Source: Ferdinandcohnia sp036962705 (GTDB lineage: Bacteria; Bacillota; Bacilli; Bacillales; Bacillaceae_L). From it: 64,000 nucleotides of DNA. Numbering within the stretch: position 1 is the stretch's first letter; every line of letters starts with the position of its first letter. The stretch lies in assembly GCF_036962705.1 (NCBI RefSeq), contig NZ_JBALOQ010000013.1:62001-126000 (forward strand). Direction: 5' to 3'. A program made the translations under genes and the position numbers. Shown piece after piece: positions 52,494 to 61,597 of this stretch. The notes under the pieces were generated by a model. It did no database searches, had not been told where the DNA came from, and worked only from the letters and a program-made list of their open reading frames with translations.

Positions 52494-53606
52494 TTAGCCA
52501 ACATATGTTAGACGTTCACCATTTTTAAAGACTTTATCAATCGTTGCACCACCAAGGCATTCGTCTCCATTATAGAAGACAACTGCTTGTCCAGGTGTAA
52601 CCGCACGGATTGGTTCATCGAAAATCACTTTGACTGTATTTTCATCAACCTTTTGAACAGTTACTGCATTATCCTCTTGACGATATCGGAATTTAGCTGT
52701 GCACTTTATATCTTGTTCTGGTTTGTTATCTGATACCCAGCTCACATTTGTGGCTAATATAGAATCAGAATAAAGGTATTCATTGTGAAAGCCTTGGTCA
52801 ACATACAAAATATTTTTCTTAAGGTCTTTTCCAATTGCGAACCAAGGTTCACCACTTCCACCAATGCCTAGGCCGTGGCGTTGACCAATTGTATAATACA
52901 TCAAACCTTCATGCTTACCCTTTACTTCCCCTGAAAAGGTCACCATATCACCTGGCTGTGCAGGTAAATAATTCCCTAGGAATTCTTTGAAATTCCGTTC
53001 ACCGATAAAGCAAATTCCGGTACTATCCTTTTTCGTAGCAGTCGCAAGATTTGCTTCTTTAGCAAGCTCACGCACCTTTGGTTTTTCAATATTTCCGATT
53101 GGAAACATAACTTTTGAAAGCTGTTCCTGAGTAAGTTGATTTAAAAAATAGGTTTGATCCTTATTTTCATCAACACCGCGGAGCATTTTATACTCTCCGT
53201 CTCTATATTCAACACGAGCATAGTGCCCAGTTGCTAAATAATCCGCACCAAGTGTTATGGCATGATCTAAAAAGGCTTTAAATTTGATTTCTTTGTTACA
53301 CATAACATCAGGGTTTGGCGTTCTACCTGCTTTATATTCGTCCAAAAAGTAGGTAAACACTTTATCCCAATATTGCTTTTCGAAATTGACCGCATAATAA
53401 GGAATGCCGATTTGGTTGCAGACACGGATTACATCCTCATAGTCTTCTGTTGCTGTACAAACGCCATTTTCATCGGTATCGTCCCAGTTTTTCATAAAAA
53501 TCCCGATGACATCATAGCCCTGCTCTTTTAATAAAAGTGCGGCAACAGATGAGTCCACTCCACCAGACATCCCAACGACTACACGGGTATCTTTTGGATC
53601 CTTCAT
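52494..53606 (-). CDS. mnmA: tRNA 2-thiouridine(34) synthase MnmA
   Basis: Thiolates wobble U34 of Lys, Glu and Gln tRNAs. The PP-loop is VVGMSGGVDSSVAALLL; catalytic cysteines are in NPDVMCNKEIKF and STGICFIGERNF. 370 aa. Located 11 bp downstream of a cysteine desulfurase, the dedicated sulfur donor arrangement seen in B. subtilis (YrvO). Confidence 0.98.
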   Translation of the reverse strand: MKDPKDTRVVVGMSGGVDSSVAALLLKEQGYDVIGIFMKNWDDTDENGVCTATEDYEDVIRVCNQIGIPYYAVNFEKQYWDKVFTYFLDEYKAGRTPNPDVMCNKEIKFKAFLDHAITLGADYLATGHYARVEYRDGEYKMLRGVDENKDQTYFLNQLTQEQLSKVMFPIGNIEKPKVRELAKEANLATATKKDSTGICFIGERNFKEFLGNYLPAQPGDMVTFSGEVKGKHEGLMYYTIGQRHGLGIGGSGEPWFAIGKDLKKNILYVDQGFHNEYLYSDSILATNVSWVSDNKPEQDIKCTAKFRYRQEDNAVTVQKVDENTVKVIFDEPIRAVTPGQAVVFYNGDECLGGATIDKVFKNGERLTYVG

Positions 53607-53617
53607 GTTTCCACCTC

Positions 53618-54763
53618 CTATTTCGTTAATCGTGTGACGATTTTTGCTGTTTCTAATGCTGCCGTCTTTATGTTCTCAATTGTATTTCCAAGGCCGAAGC
53701 TAAAACGGATTGATGAAGCGATCCGATCAGAGTCTTTTCCAAACATCGCTACAAGCACATGCGATGGGTCAATCGATCCAGCGGTACATGCAGACCCACT
53801 TGAGACGGCTATTCCTGCTAGATCAAGGTTGACGAGCATGGACTCAACATTTGTTCCGGGAAAATAAATATTTAGTACATGTGGCAATGATTTTGATACA
53901 TCGCCATTTACTTCAAAATCAATCTCTTGATCCTTTAAGACAGAAATAAAGGTCTGTTTAAATTCCTGATATAGCGCATTCTTTTGACTCATTGTTTGTT
54001 TTGCTAATTGGGCAGCAGCTTGTAGTCCGATAATACCTGCAACATTTTCTGTTCCAGCACGGCGTTTCTTTTCTTGTTCACCGCCGAATAACAGTGGTGC
54101 AACCTTTTGACCTTCTCTCATATATAAAAATCCTGTTCCCTTAGGACCATTGATTTTATGAGCTGAAACTGAGAGGAAGTCAATTTTGTATTGATTTACA
54201 TCTATATCAACCAGTCCATAAGCTTGGACGGCATCCGTATGAAAAATTGCCTGATGCTCTTGAAGAAGTTCGCCAATTTCCTTAATTGGTTGAAGTGCGC
54301 CTACTTCATTGTTGCCAAACATAATGGTTACAAGAATGGTTTCTGAAGTGAGGGCCGCTTCAACATCCTTAACAGAAACAAGTCCTGCCTCATTAACTGG
54401 CAAATACGTAACTGTAAAGCCTTGTTTTTCAAGATGTTCACAAGTGTGAAGTACAGCGTGATGCTCGATAACAGATGTAATAATATGTTTGCCTTTTTCT
54501 TGCATCGCATAGGCTGTTCCCATAATCGCTAAATTATCGGCTTCGGTGCCTCCACTCGTAAAAACAATCTCATTTGATTTTGCGTGAATACTATCGGCAA
54601 TTGATTGTCTCGCTTCATCAACGGCGTGTCTACCTTTTCGGCCAAAATAATGAATGCTTGACGGATTGCCAAAAACCTCTGTCATGTATGGGAGCATTCT
54701 CTCCATAACATCAGGGTGCATGGGCGATGTAGCTGCATGATCTAAATAAATATGTTGCATCAT
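53618..54763 (-). CDS. yrvO: Cysteine desulfurase YrvO (IscS-like, partner of MnmA)
   Basis: A PLP enzyme that mobilises sulfur from cysteine. N-terminal IYLDHAATSPMHPDV, PLP lysine in LSVSAHKINGPKGTGF, and catalytic cysteine in VSSGSACTAGSIDPSHV (group I loop). 381 aa. Between cymR and mnmA. Confidence 0.96.
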   Translation of the reverse strand: MMQHIYLDHAATSPMHPDVMERMLPYMTEVFGNPSSIHYFGRKGRHAVDEARQSIADSIHAKSNEIVFTSGGTEADNLAIMGTAYAMQEKGKHIITSVIEHHAVLHTCEHLEKQGFTVTYLPVNEAGLVSVKDVEAALTSETILVTIMFGNNEVGALQPIKEIGELLQEHQAIFHTDAVQAYGLVDIDVNQYKIDFLSVSAHKINGPKGTGFLYMREGQKVAPLLFGGEQEKKRRAGTENVAGIIGLQAAAQLAKQTMSQKNALYQEFKQTFISVLKDQEIDFEVNGDVSKSLPHVLNIYFPGTNVESMLVNLDLAGIAVSSGSACTAGSIDPSHVLVAMFGKDSDRIASSIRFSFGLGNTIENIKTAALETAKIVTRLTK

Positions 54764-54815
54764 ATGCGCCCTCCTTTTTTTTAAAAAGTAACTAGTTGAT
54801 TATGTCATGTTTTTC

Positions 54816-55229
54816 TTAAATATAAAACATATATGCATCATTGCCATCGCTATAGCTTGCGAGGTCTTCAAGTGTTGTATTGTCTAAAACTTCTTTAACT
54901 GCATCTCGAATTCTTATCCATAATTCCCTTTTTGCCGGCTCTTCATCCTCTAAAACCTCTACAGGACTAATTGGACCCTCAAGAACGAGTATGACATCAC
55001 CTGCTGTAATTTTTGTAGGTTCGTCTCCAAGGATATAGCCTCCATAGGCTCCGCGAATGCTTTTTACCAAGCCTGCATTGCGTAAAGGTGAAACTAATTG
55101 TTCAAGATAATGCTCAGAAAGCTCATGTTTTGCTGCAATCGATTTTAATGAGATAGGTCCTTTTCCATGATTTTTTGCAAGTTCAATCATGATTGTTAGA
55201 CCATATCTACCTTTTGTTGATATTTTCAT
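54816..55229 (-). CDS. cymR: Rrf2 family transcriptional regulator CymR
   Basis: CymR is the master repressor of cysteine metabolism, acting with CysK. The 137-aa protein has an N-terminal winged helix (MKISTKGRYGLTIMIELAKN) and contains no cysteines at all, so it cannot hold an Fe-S cluster like IscR. Immediately upstream of yrvO. It probably regulates yrrT-mccB in this window. Confidence 0.95.
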   Translation of the reverse strand: MKISTKGRYGLTIMIELAKNHGKGPISLKSIAAKHELSEHYLEQLVSPLRNAGLVKSIRGAYGGYILGDEPTKITAGDVILVLEGPISPVEVLEDEEPAKRELWIRIRDAVKEVLDNTTLEDLASYSDGNDAYMFYI

Positions 55230-55241
55230 ACGTATACACTC

Positions 55242-55913
55242 CTAATTACTAAAATGATTCATTTCAATCACTGGTGTTTTATTCAGTTTGCGTTTTAATC
55301 CATTATGCATTTTCTGACATTGTGGCAATGCAAATCCTGCAATATAACCAATTCCTACACAATATATCAAGGTTCCAACGAAAACAGGGCCCCCTAATAA
55401 CCAACCAATCGTTAACACAATAATTTCCATTCCTGAACGAATATATTGCACCTTCCACTTAGAAAGTTCAGTTAGTGCTAACATCAAACTATCCCTTGGG
55501 CCTGCACCCACCTTAGCCGAAATATAAATTCCCATTCCATAGCCATTAATAAGAAGGCCAATGAGCATCATGATGAGTTTTCCGATAAAGGTATCAGGTG
55601 TAACGAGGAAAGGAACCATCATGAACATATCTATAAAAATACCTACCGAAATCATATTTAAAAATGCACCGATTTGAGGCAATCGCTTCAATAAAAATGA
55701 GGAAAGAAACAAAACAAAAAAGCCGACAATGATCGACCAGGAACCGATGGTAAGACCGATTTGTTTATAAAGTCCGATATGTAGAACGTCCCAAGGAGAT
55801 GCCCCAAGTTCTGCTCTGATTATCACGACAATTCCCAAAGACATAATTAACAAGCCAATAAAAAAAGTTGACCATTTCAACATATGGTCACTAAAGCTAG
55901 TCTGTGCTCGCAT
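55242..55913 (-). CDS. YczE/YyaS/YitT family integral membrane protein
   Basis: 223 aa with about five to six helices; conserved RAELGASPWDVLHIGLYKQI and SAKVGAGPRDSLMLAL place it in the YczE/YitT-like membrane family, of uncertain transport role. It starts upstream of cymR with only 12 bp between them, so the two may be co-transcribed. As I recall, B. subtilis has no gene here between cymR and rarA, suggesting a lineage-specific insertion. Confidence 0.88.
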   Translation of the reverse strand: MRAQTSFSDHMLKWSTFFIGLLIMSLGIVVIIRAELGASPWDVLHIGLYKQIGLTIGSWSIIVGFFVLFLSSFLLKRLPQIGAFLNMISVGIFIDMFMMVPFLVTPDTFIGKLIMMLIGLLINGYGMGIYISAKVGAGPRDSLMLALTELSKWKVQYIRSGMEIIVLTIGWLLGGPVFVGTLIYCVGIGYIAGFALPQCQKMHNGLKRKLNKTPVIEMNHFSN

Positions 55914-56085
55914 TTTCTCACTCCGTCTCCCGTGTCTCCCTTAGCTGTACATCTTCTTTTTATTTCCCGTTTGATTTTCTTCTAAACTCACGACATTATA
56001 TCATAAATTGCATTCCATTTGTATTTTATCAATTGGAAACGTATGATAAAGTTGGAGTATCGACTTTGAACTGTTGGATAAGGGG

Positions 56086-57396
56086 ATGAATCTTTTGCTT
56101 TTTGAATCACTTATCGAAGCACCTTTATCGTATCGAATGCGACCAAGACATATTGAAGAAATTCTTGGTCAAAAGCATATTATCGGCAAGGATACGGCGT
56201 TATATAGGATGATTATGAATGGACATGTTCCCTCCATTTTACTTTATGGGGAGCCTGGAATTGGAAAAACTTCCATTGCAACGGCAATTGCAGGGACCGT
56301 TGATATGCCCTTTATCTCCATCAATGCTACAACTGCAGGAAAAAAAGATATTGAGGATGCAGTATCGACCGCAAAAACGGAAGGAAAGTTAATCCTTTTT
56401 ATCGATGAGGTCCATCGATTTAACAAAGCACAGCAGGATTATTTGCTTCCACATGTTGAGCGCGGTCTTATTTCATTAATTGGAGCAACAACGGAAAACC
56501 CATTCCACGATGTAAACCCGGCGATTCGGAGCAGATGTGGACAGATTAAAGAGCTTCGCCCATTAACAAAAGAAGATATTAAAGAATTAATTCAGCGATC
56601 CTTAGGAGATTCAGAACGAGGTCTCGGTTCTTTTCAAATCTCAATAACAGAAGAGGCAATTGACCTTATCTCATCATCCACAAAGGGTGATGCGCGGTCT
56701 GCGATGAATGTGTTAGAGGATGTCGTAATGGCTTCAAGAACAAGGGATAGTGACGTAGTTGAAGTAGATATAGAGCTTGTAAAAGAATGTGTAGAAAATA
56801 AAGGCTTCACCCATGACAAAGACGGGGACCTTCACTATTCATTGTTATCCAGTCTTCAAAAAAGCATCCGTGGTAGCGATGTTAATGCAGCACTGCATTA
56901 TTTAGCAAGACTGATTGAAGGTGGAGATTTAGTTTCGATTTGCCGAAGACTTACAGTTATTGCCTATGAAGATATTTCAATTGCTGCACCTGAGGTTGGG
57001 GTTCATACCGTAGCTGCTTGTCAGGCTGTAGAACGACTAGGGCTCCCAGAAGCACGAATCCCGCTCGCGAATGTCGTAATTGAACAGTGCTTATCCCCTA
57101 AAACAAACAGTGCGTATAGATCGCTTGATAAGGCAATCGAAGATATTAGAAAAGGAAATATCGGAGAGATTCCTGATCACCTTCGTGATGCGCACTATAG
57201 TGGGGCAAAAGAGTTAGGTCATGGCATTGGTTATCTATATCCTCATGATTATCCAAACGGCTGGGTTAAGCAGCAATATCTACCAGACCTATTGAAAAAT
57301 AGAAAATACTATAAACCGAAACAAAATGGACAAGAAAAGTATTTTTCTAAAGTATACGATCGGCTTGAGCATTTACAAAAAGAGGGGGAGAAATAG
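56086..57396 (+). CDS. rarA: Replication-associated recombination protein A (RarA/MgsA)
   Basis: A AAA+ ATPase related to clamp loaders that acts at stalled forks. Walker A GEPGIGKTSIA, Walker B LFIDEVHRFNKAQQDYLLPH, sensor SLIGATTENPF. The frame opens at TTG 56074; AAGGGG (56080-56085) abuts ATG 56086 and is 9 nt from TTG 56095, so the exact start is uncertain. About 436 aa. Confidence 0.93.
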   Translation: MNLLLFESLIEAPLSYRMRPRHIEEILGQKHIIGKDTALYRMIMNGHVPSILLYGEPGIGKTSIATAIAGTVDMPFISINATTAGKKDIEDAVSTAKTEGKLILFIDEVHRFNKAQQDYLLPHVERGLISLIGATTENPFHDVNPAIRSRCGQIKELRPLTKEDIKELIQRSLGDSERGLGSFQISITEEAIDLISSSTKGDARSAMNVLEDVVMASRTRDSDVVEVDIELVKECVENKGFTHDKDGDLHYSLLSSLQKSIRGSDVNAALHYLARLIEGGDLVSICRRLTVIAYEDISIAAPEVGVHTVAACQAVERLGLPEARIPLANVVIEQCLSPKTNSAYRSLDKAIEDIRKGNIGEIPDHLRDAHYSGAKELGHGIGYLYPHDYPNGWVKQQYLPDLLKNRKYYKPKQNGQEKYFSKVYDRLEHLQKEGEK

Positions 57397-57420
57397 ACTT
57401 TACTATTTCACCCCCTTTAT
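57378..57420. terminator. Bidirectional terminator between rarA and the ABC permease
   Basis: A long stem, AAAGAGGGGGAGAAATAG against CTATTTCACCCCCTTT, includes the rarA stop codon, with A tract on one side and T tract on the other. It serves convergent genes. Confidence 0.88.
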
Positions 57421-57423
57421 TTA

Positions 57424-58374
57424 TTAAGCCGCTACATCACGTTTCGTAAAGACGAACCATGTAAGAGCGTTAAAAATTACAAAATAAATTATCAACATGA
57501 CAATCGAAAATGTCATTGTCATTCCTTCGACTAAAACATATCCTGTGAGGTATTGAGATAAATCCGTATTCGCAAACAGGATGTATTTTGCCCAATCGAA
57601 TTTCATTGCTAAAAGAGCTGTAGCATTTACTCCTGCAAACATTAAGAAGATCGCTAAACCAATAGCAAGACCACTATTTCTAAAGATCGTTGAAATCATG
57701 AATGCAAATGTTGACATCATAATTAAGTTAATTGATTTTAAACCAAAGATACCAAGAATATGTGAAACCATATGCACTTCATGTACTCCACCATCTTTAT
57801 AAACGAGGTGTGGTGTAGAATCCCCGCCACCAAATAATATACTCCCTACTAAGAATGAAACGACAAAAAGTAGTAATAAGGAAAATAAAGCAAACAAGAT
57901 TGTTGCCAAATACTTTGAGAGAAGAATTTTCGCTCTTGATACAGGACGAATTAACAATAATTTAATCGTACCCCATGTAAATTCAGACGCAACACTACTT
58001 GCACCTACAACGATTGTAAATAATGTAATTAATGAAACTATTTCCGCTGTATACCCCATATAAGTCCATATCGACTTAGAATCAACAGGAGCTATATCAT
58101 GTTCGAGACGATATTCATTGATTGCTAACTCTTTTTTAGAGATGTTTTTTACCATTTCTGGTAGGTCCTCACTCGCTAAATCAGCTTTATAAGCTTCATT
58201 CTGCTGTTGTAAGTTTTGTTTCCAATTCACATCACTAGAATCCGGAGCTGTAACATTCGTGACGATTCCCACAACTAGCGCGGCTCCGATCAAAATGACA
58301 AGCATAATCCATGTTGAGACACGACGATAAATTTTCATATTTTCATTTTGAATAAGTTTGAAGATATTACCCAA
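57424..58374 (-). CDS. ABC-2 type transporter permease
   Basis: 316 aa with six helices (first at about residues 18-42, the rest after residue 110) and an extracellular loop between the first two. Class matches BcrB/NatB-like exporters. Overlaps its ATPase by 8 bp. The substrate is unknown. The pair is not in the equivalent B. subtilis locus as I recall it. Confidence 0.9.
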   Translation of the reverse strand: MGNIFKLIQNENMKIYRRVSTWIMLVILIGAALVVGIVTNVTAPDSSDVNWKQNLQQQNEAYKADLASEDLPEMVKNISKKELAINEYRLEHDIAPVDSKSIWTYMGYTAEIVSLITLFTIVVGASSVASEFTWGTIKLLLIRPVSRAKILLSKYLATILFALFSLLLLFVVSFLVGSILFGGGDSTPHLVYKDGGVHEVHMVSHILGIFGLKSINLIMMSTFAFMISTIFRNSGLAIGLAIFLMFAGVNATALLAMKFDWAKYILFANTDLSQYLTGYVLVEGMTMTFSIVMLIIYFVIFNALTWFVFTKRDVAA

Positions 58375-59287
58375 TTCCGCTACCCCCTGTTACCTCTAAG
58401 AACCGATCTTCGAGTGATTTTGAAAGCTGCATGATTCCGTAGACCTGAATCTCATTTTTTACAAGACTAGCATTTATTTGTGGAATCAGTTCTTGATCCG
58501 TTAAAATCTCGATTCCTTTTTCTGTTTGAATCACTTCAAGCATCGGGTAGTCAGTTGATAGAATCGATAGTGCTTTTTCTACATGGCCCACTTGAAATTG
58601 AACCCGAATGGTAGCTTCTTCATTCACAAATTCCGTAACCTTCTGTACACCCACTAGGCTACCATTTTGAATGATACCAATCCGGTCACACATCATTTCC
58701 ATTTCAGAAAGCAGATGGCTTGAAACAATTACAGCGAGGCCATCTTCTCTTGCTAGCTTCCTGACATAATCACGAACCTCGCGAATTCCTGCAGGGTCCA
58801 ATCCATTTGTTGGTTCATCTAAAATCAAAATCGAAGGGCTATGTAAAAGTGCTTGTGCGACTCCTAAGCGCTGCCTCATGCCCAGTGAATAAGTTTTAAC
58901 CTTATCATTAATTCTATTTTCAAGACCTACCAGCCTTGTTACTTCAAGAATTCTTTCTTTTGTTACCCCTTTTACCATTCGAGCATAGTGAACAAGGTTC
59001 TGATAGCCTGTTAAAAACTTATACATTTCAGGGTTTTCAACAATGCCTCCAATATGCTGAACAGCTTGTTCAAAATTCTTTGCGATATTTGTCCCTTTTA
59101 TGATGACTTCACCGTCTGTGATAGACATGAGTCCAACAAGCATCCGAATGGTAGTTGTTTTACCAGCACCATTCGGTCCTAAAAATCCGAACACTTCTCC
59201 AGAATATACATCAAAGGTTATTCCCTTAATGATTTCTTTTTTACCAATAGTTTTTTTGACATTTTTCAATTGTAAAACTGGTTGCAC
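58367..59287 (-). CDS. ABC transporter ATP-binding protein (BcrA-like)
   Basis: 306 aa: Walker A GFLGPNGAGKTTTIRML, signature YSLGMRQRLGVAQALL, Walker B SILILDEPTNGLDPAGI, plus a C-terminal extension typical of drug/peptide-resistance exporters. Pairs with the downstream permease. Confidence 0.93.
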   Translation of the reverse strand: MQPVLQLKNVKKTIGKKEIIKGITFDVYSGEVFGFLGPNGAGKTTTIRMLVGLMSITDGEVIIKGTNIAKNFEQAVQHIGGIVENPEMYKFLTGYQNLVHYARMVKGVTKERILEVTRLVGLENRINDKVKTYSLGMRQRLGVAQALLHSPSILILDEPTNGLDPAGIREVRDYVRKLAREDGLAVIVSSHLLSEMEMMCDRIGIIQNGSLVGVQKVTEFVNEEATIRVQFQVGHVEKALSILSTDYPMLEVIQTEKGIEILTDQELIPQINASLVKNEIQVYGIMQLSKSLEDRFLEVTGGSGIG

Positions 59288-59571
59288 ATTTTCTCCTCCT
59301 TACAGTTTATGAGATTCAAACTACAGAATCTCGTTCACATCTTCCGGATTATGCGATATTACTACTTACGTATTATAAATGAAAAAGTTCCCATTTTTTT
59401 AGGTTGTGAGAAAATTTTACATTCTCTTTACATTGCAAATTACAGTTATGATACGTGTTTTACTACATTTTCTTTTTAACAAAAACTAGTAATGTATAAA
59501 ACAAAATTAACGTGGTCATGCTAGATATAAAGAAAAAATCTATCATTTACAATTAATAGGGAGTTGGTTTT

Positions 59572-60243
59572 ATGAAAGTAAGACAAGATGCATGGTCCCA
59601 TGAGGATGACCTCTTATTAGCAGAAACAGTATTACGTTACATTCGTGAGGGTGGAACACAATTAGCAGCTTTCGATGAAGTCGGCGATAAATTAAACCGT
59701 ACCTCAGCAGCTTGTGGTTTTCGATGGAATGCAGAAGTTCGCAATAATTATGAGCAGGCAATTGCCATTGCGAAAAAACAAAGGAAAGAAAGAAAAAGAG
59801 CATTAGAAAGAATGAACAAAGATAATGTTATAACGAGTGAAAAACCAGTGAAAAAGGAAACAGTTGTAGAAGAAACACCTGTTCCAATGTACGTGGAAGA
59901 GGTTTCGGTAGAGTTAATACCATCAACTAACGCGATTTCGCTTGAAGATTGTATTTCTTTCCTTTCATCCTTAAGACATAACGATCTTCTTTCAAATCAA
60001 TTAGAGATGGAGAATAATCGCTTACGTCGAGAAAATGAATCTTTGAAGCAACAAACAAAAGAGCTTGAAAAGAAACTTGAAAAATTATCTGACCAACAGA
60101 CTATTATTCAAGAAGACTACCAAGCCCTTGTGCAAATTATGGATCGTGCAAGACGTCTAGTTATGTTTGAAGACTCAGATGACCGTAACTCTCCTGCTTT
60201 TCGAATGGACAAAAACGGAAATCTTGAGCAGTTGGCAAAATAG
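59572..60243 (+). CDS. RsfA family (SANT/Myb-like) transcription factor
   Basis: 223 aa. The N-terminal Myb/SANT domain (DAWSHEDDLLLAETVLRYIR and RTSAACGFRWNAEVR) and a C-terminal coiled coil (about residues 140-180) match the RsfA/YlbO/YwfN family; RsfA adjusts sigma-F gene expression in the forespore. Which paralogue this is cannot be decided. Monocistronic, with the terminator at 60366. Confidence 0.88.
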   Translation: MKVRQDAWSHEDDLLLAETVLRYIREGGTQLAAFDEVGDKLNRTSAACGFRWNAEVRNNYEQAIAIAKKQRKERKRALERMNKDNVITSEKPVKKETVVEETPVPMYVEEVSVELIPSTNAISLEDCISFLSSLRHNDLLSNQLEMENNRLRRENESLKQQTKELEKKLEKLSDQQTIIQEDYQALVQIMDRARRLVMFEDSDDRNSPAFRMDKNGNLEQLAK

Positions 60244-60247
60244 AAAA

Positions 60248-60361
60248 GTGGCAGACGCCGTCTATCGGCGAAAAGCACAAGTGAAGCGCTGACAGAAGGC
60301 GCATATTACCTTCCGAAGCGATTAGCTCGTGACCTCGAGTCGATGGCGCTTGGAACTAGAT
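60248..60361 (-). repeat. Interspersed repeat, TCTAG-GCGCCATCGACTCGAGG type
   Basis: On the minus strand it reads TCTAGTTCCAAGCGCCATCG, ACTCGAGGTCACGAGCTAAT, CGCTTCGGAAGG, then GCGCCTTCTGTCAGCGCTTC and a GCGAAAAGC-type end. This resembles a widespread non-coding intergenic repeat of Bacillus. It sits between the rsfA-like gene and its terminator; a short relative is at 21313-21380. Confidence 0.7.
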
Positions 60362-60365
60362 ATAT

Positions 60366-60394
60366 AAAACGTGGCCGAAATTGGCCACGTTTTT
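60366..60394. terminator. Bidirectional terminator between the rsfA-like gene and tcdA
   Basis: AAAACGTGGCC/GGCCACGTTTT, 11-bp stem with a 6-nt loop and flanking A/T tracts. Confidence 0.92.
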
Positions 60395-61159
60395 CTATTC
60401 GTCCTTTACTCTTGTGATCTTAATGTCCCTAAGTAATTCTCGAACAACATAGCTTGCCATAATCAGTCCACAAGCAGATGGAACAAATGCATTTGAAGAT
60501 GGCGGCATTTTTGCCTTACGAATTTTAGCATTTTCATCCGTGATTTCCTTACGAACATCTTCGCGAATCACAATTGGACTTTCATCAGAGAACACGACTG
60601 GAATTCCTTTACGAATTCCCTCTTTTCGTAACTTTGTACGAATTACTTTTGCCATTGGATCAGTATGTGTTTTTGAAATATCCTCAATCATAAAACGTGT
60701 TGGGTCCATCTTATTTGCAGCACCCATACTTGAAATGATTGGAATATTTCGTTTAAGACATTCCTTCATGAGGTGAATTTTATACATAATTGTATCAGAA
60801 GCATCGATGACAAAGTCTAAGTCATAGCTAAAAAATTCTTCATATGTTTCCTCTGTATAAAACATTTTAAGTGCAATTACTTCACATTCAGGGTTGATGT
60901 CAGCAATACGTTCTTTCATAATGTCTACTTTTGACTGACCGATTGTGGAAAGTAAAGCAGGCAATTGTCGATTAATATTGGTGATATCCACATTGTCCTT
61001 ATCAACGAGTATTAAGCGTCCTACTCCAGAGCGTGCAAGTGCCTCAACTGAGAAAGAACCAACGCCTCCGACTCCAAGGATAGCTACCGTACTATTTTTA
61101 AGGATTTCAACTCCATTCTTCCCTACTGCTAATTCATTTCTTGAAAATTGGTGTAACAT
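60395..61159 (-). CDS. tcdA: tRNA threonylcarbamoyladenosine dehydratase TcdA
   Basis: An E1-like enzyme (YrvM) that cyclises t6A37 to ct6A. Rossmann motif LGVGGVGSFSVEALARSGV; NINRQLPAL, DFVIDASDTIMYKIHL and KMPPSSNAFVPSACGLIMAS are typical. ATG 61159 (MLHQFSRNEL) is preceded by GGAGTTGA; in-frame ATGs upstream to 61192 lack ribosome sites. 254 aa. Confidence 0.96.
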   Translation of the reverse strand: MLHQFSRNELAVGKNGVEILKNSTVAILGVGGVGSFSVEALARSGVGRLILVDKDNVDITNINRQLPALLSTIGQSKVDIMKERIADINPECEVIALKMFYTEETYEEFFSYDLDFVIDASDTIMYKIHLMKECLKRNIPIISSMGAANKMDPTRFMIEDISKTHTDPMAKVIRTKLRKEGIRKGIPVVFSDESPIVIREDVRKEITDENAKIRKAKMPPSSNAFVPSACGLIMASYVVRELLRDIKITRVKDE

Positions 61160-61280
61160 ATCTTCAACTCCATAAGGTATCAATTTCATCAAAGCTTTGT
61201 TGTATTTTTACCAGAATAAGAATATAACATACTTCGACCAAATTCAAGAAGTTATAAATGAAATTATGTCATTTTTGCAT

Positions 61281-61310
61281 AAAAAAACCTGTTTACAAAA
61301 AGTAAACAGG
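61281..61310 (-). terminator. Terminator downstream of 6S RNA
   Basis: CCTGTTTAC/GTAAACAGG stem, 5-nt loop, then seven T on the minus strand. Confidence 0.93.
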
Positions 61311-61334
61311 ATTCGTTCTTGTATGTGGTAAATC

Positions 61335-61538
61335 GGTAGAAGTCCCAATCGTGTCGTCGATGCCTTAGTTTTGAACCCGCTCACCGCAGGTGGGTACCCT
61401 GTTTCGACTTTTGCAAGTCCTCTATAAGCGAAATATAAGGCATTTGCGCAAGTACGAAAACTCCGGGCTCCCGTATAATCTATTGTTCGGTCAAAACAAT
61501 AGGTTATACGACAAACACATCAGGACTTCTAACTTTAT
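61335..61538 (-). ncRNA. bsrA: 6S RNA (6S-1, BsrA type)
   Basis: Between tcdA and aspS, exactly where B. subtilis bsrA lies. On the minus strand the 5' AGAAGTCCTGATGTGTTTG pairs with a 3' GGGACTTCT (61346-61338), closing a long rod with a large internal bulge, the 6S fold that mimics an open promoter. It sequesters sigma-A RNA polymerase. A primary start near 61538 with trimming to about 61528 would parallel the known 5' processing; ends are estimates. Confidence 0.9.
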
Positions 61539-61544
61539 GTCACA

Positions 61545-61573
61545 ATATTAACACACGACAAACGTGTTTACAA
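61545..61573 (-). promoter_or_regulatory. Sigma-A promoter of 6S RNA
   Basis: Minus strand: TTGTAA (61573-61568), 17-nt spacer, TAATAT (61550-61545). The predicted start 7 nt downstream is about 10 nt before the AAGTCCTG 5' end of the mature RNA. Confidence 0.75.
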
Positions 61574-61597
61574 GTTGACCTAAAAGGGTTTTGTTCG

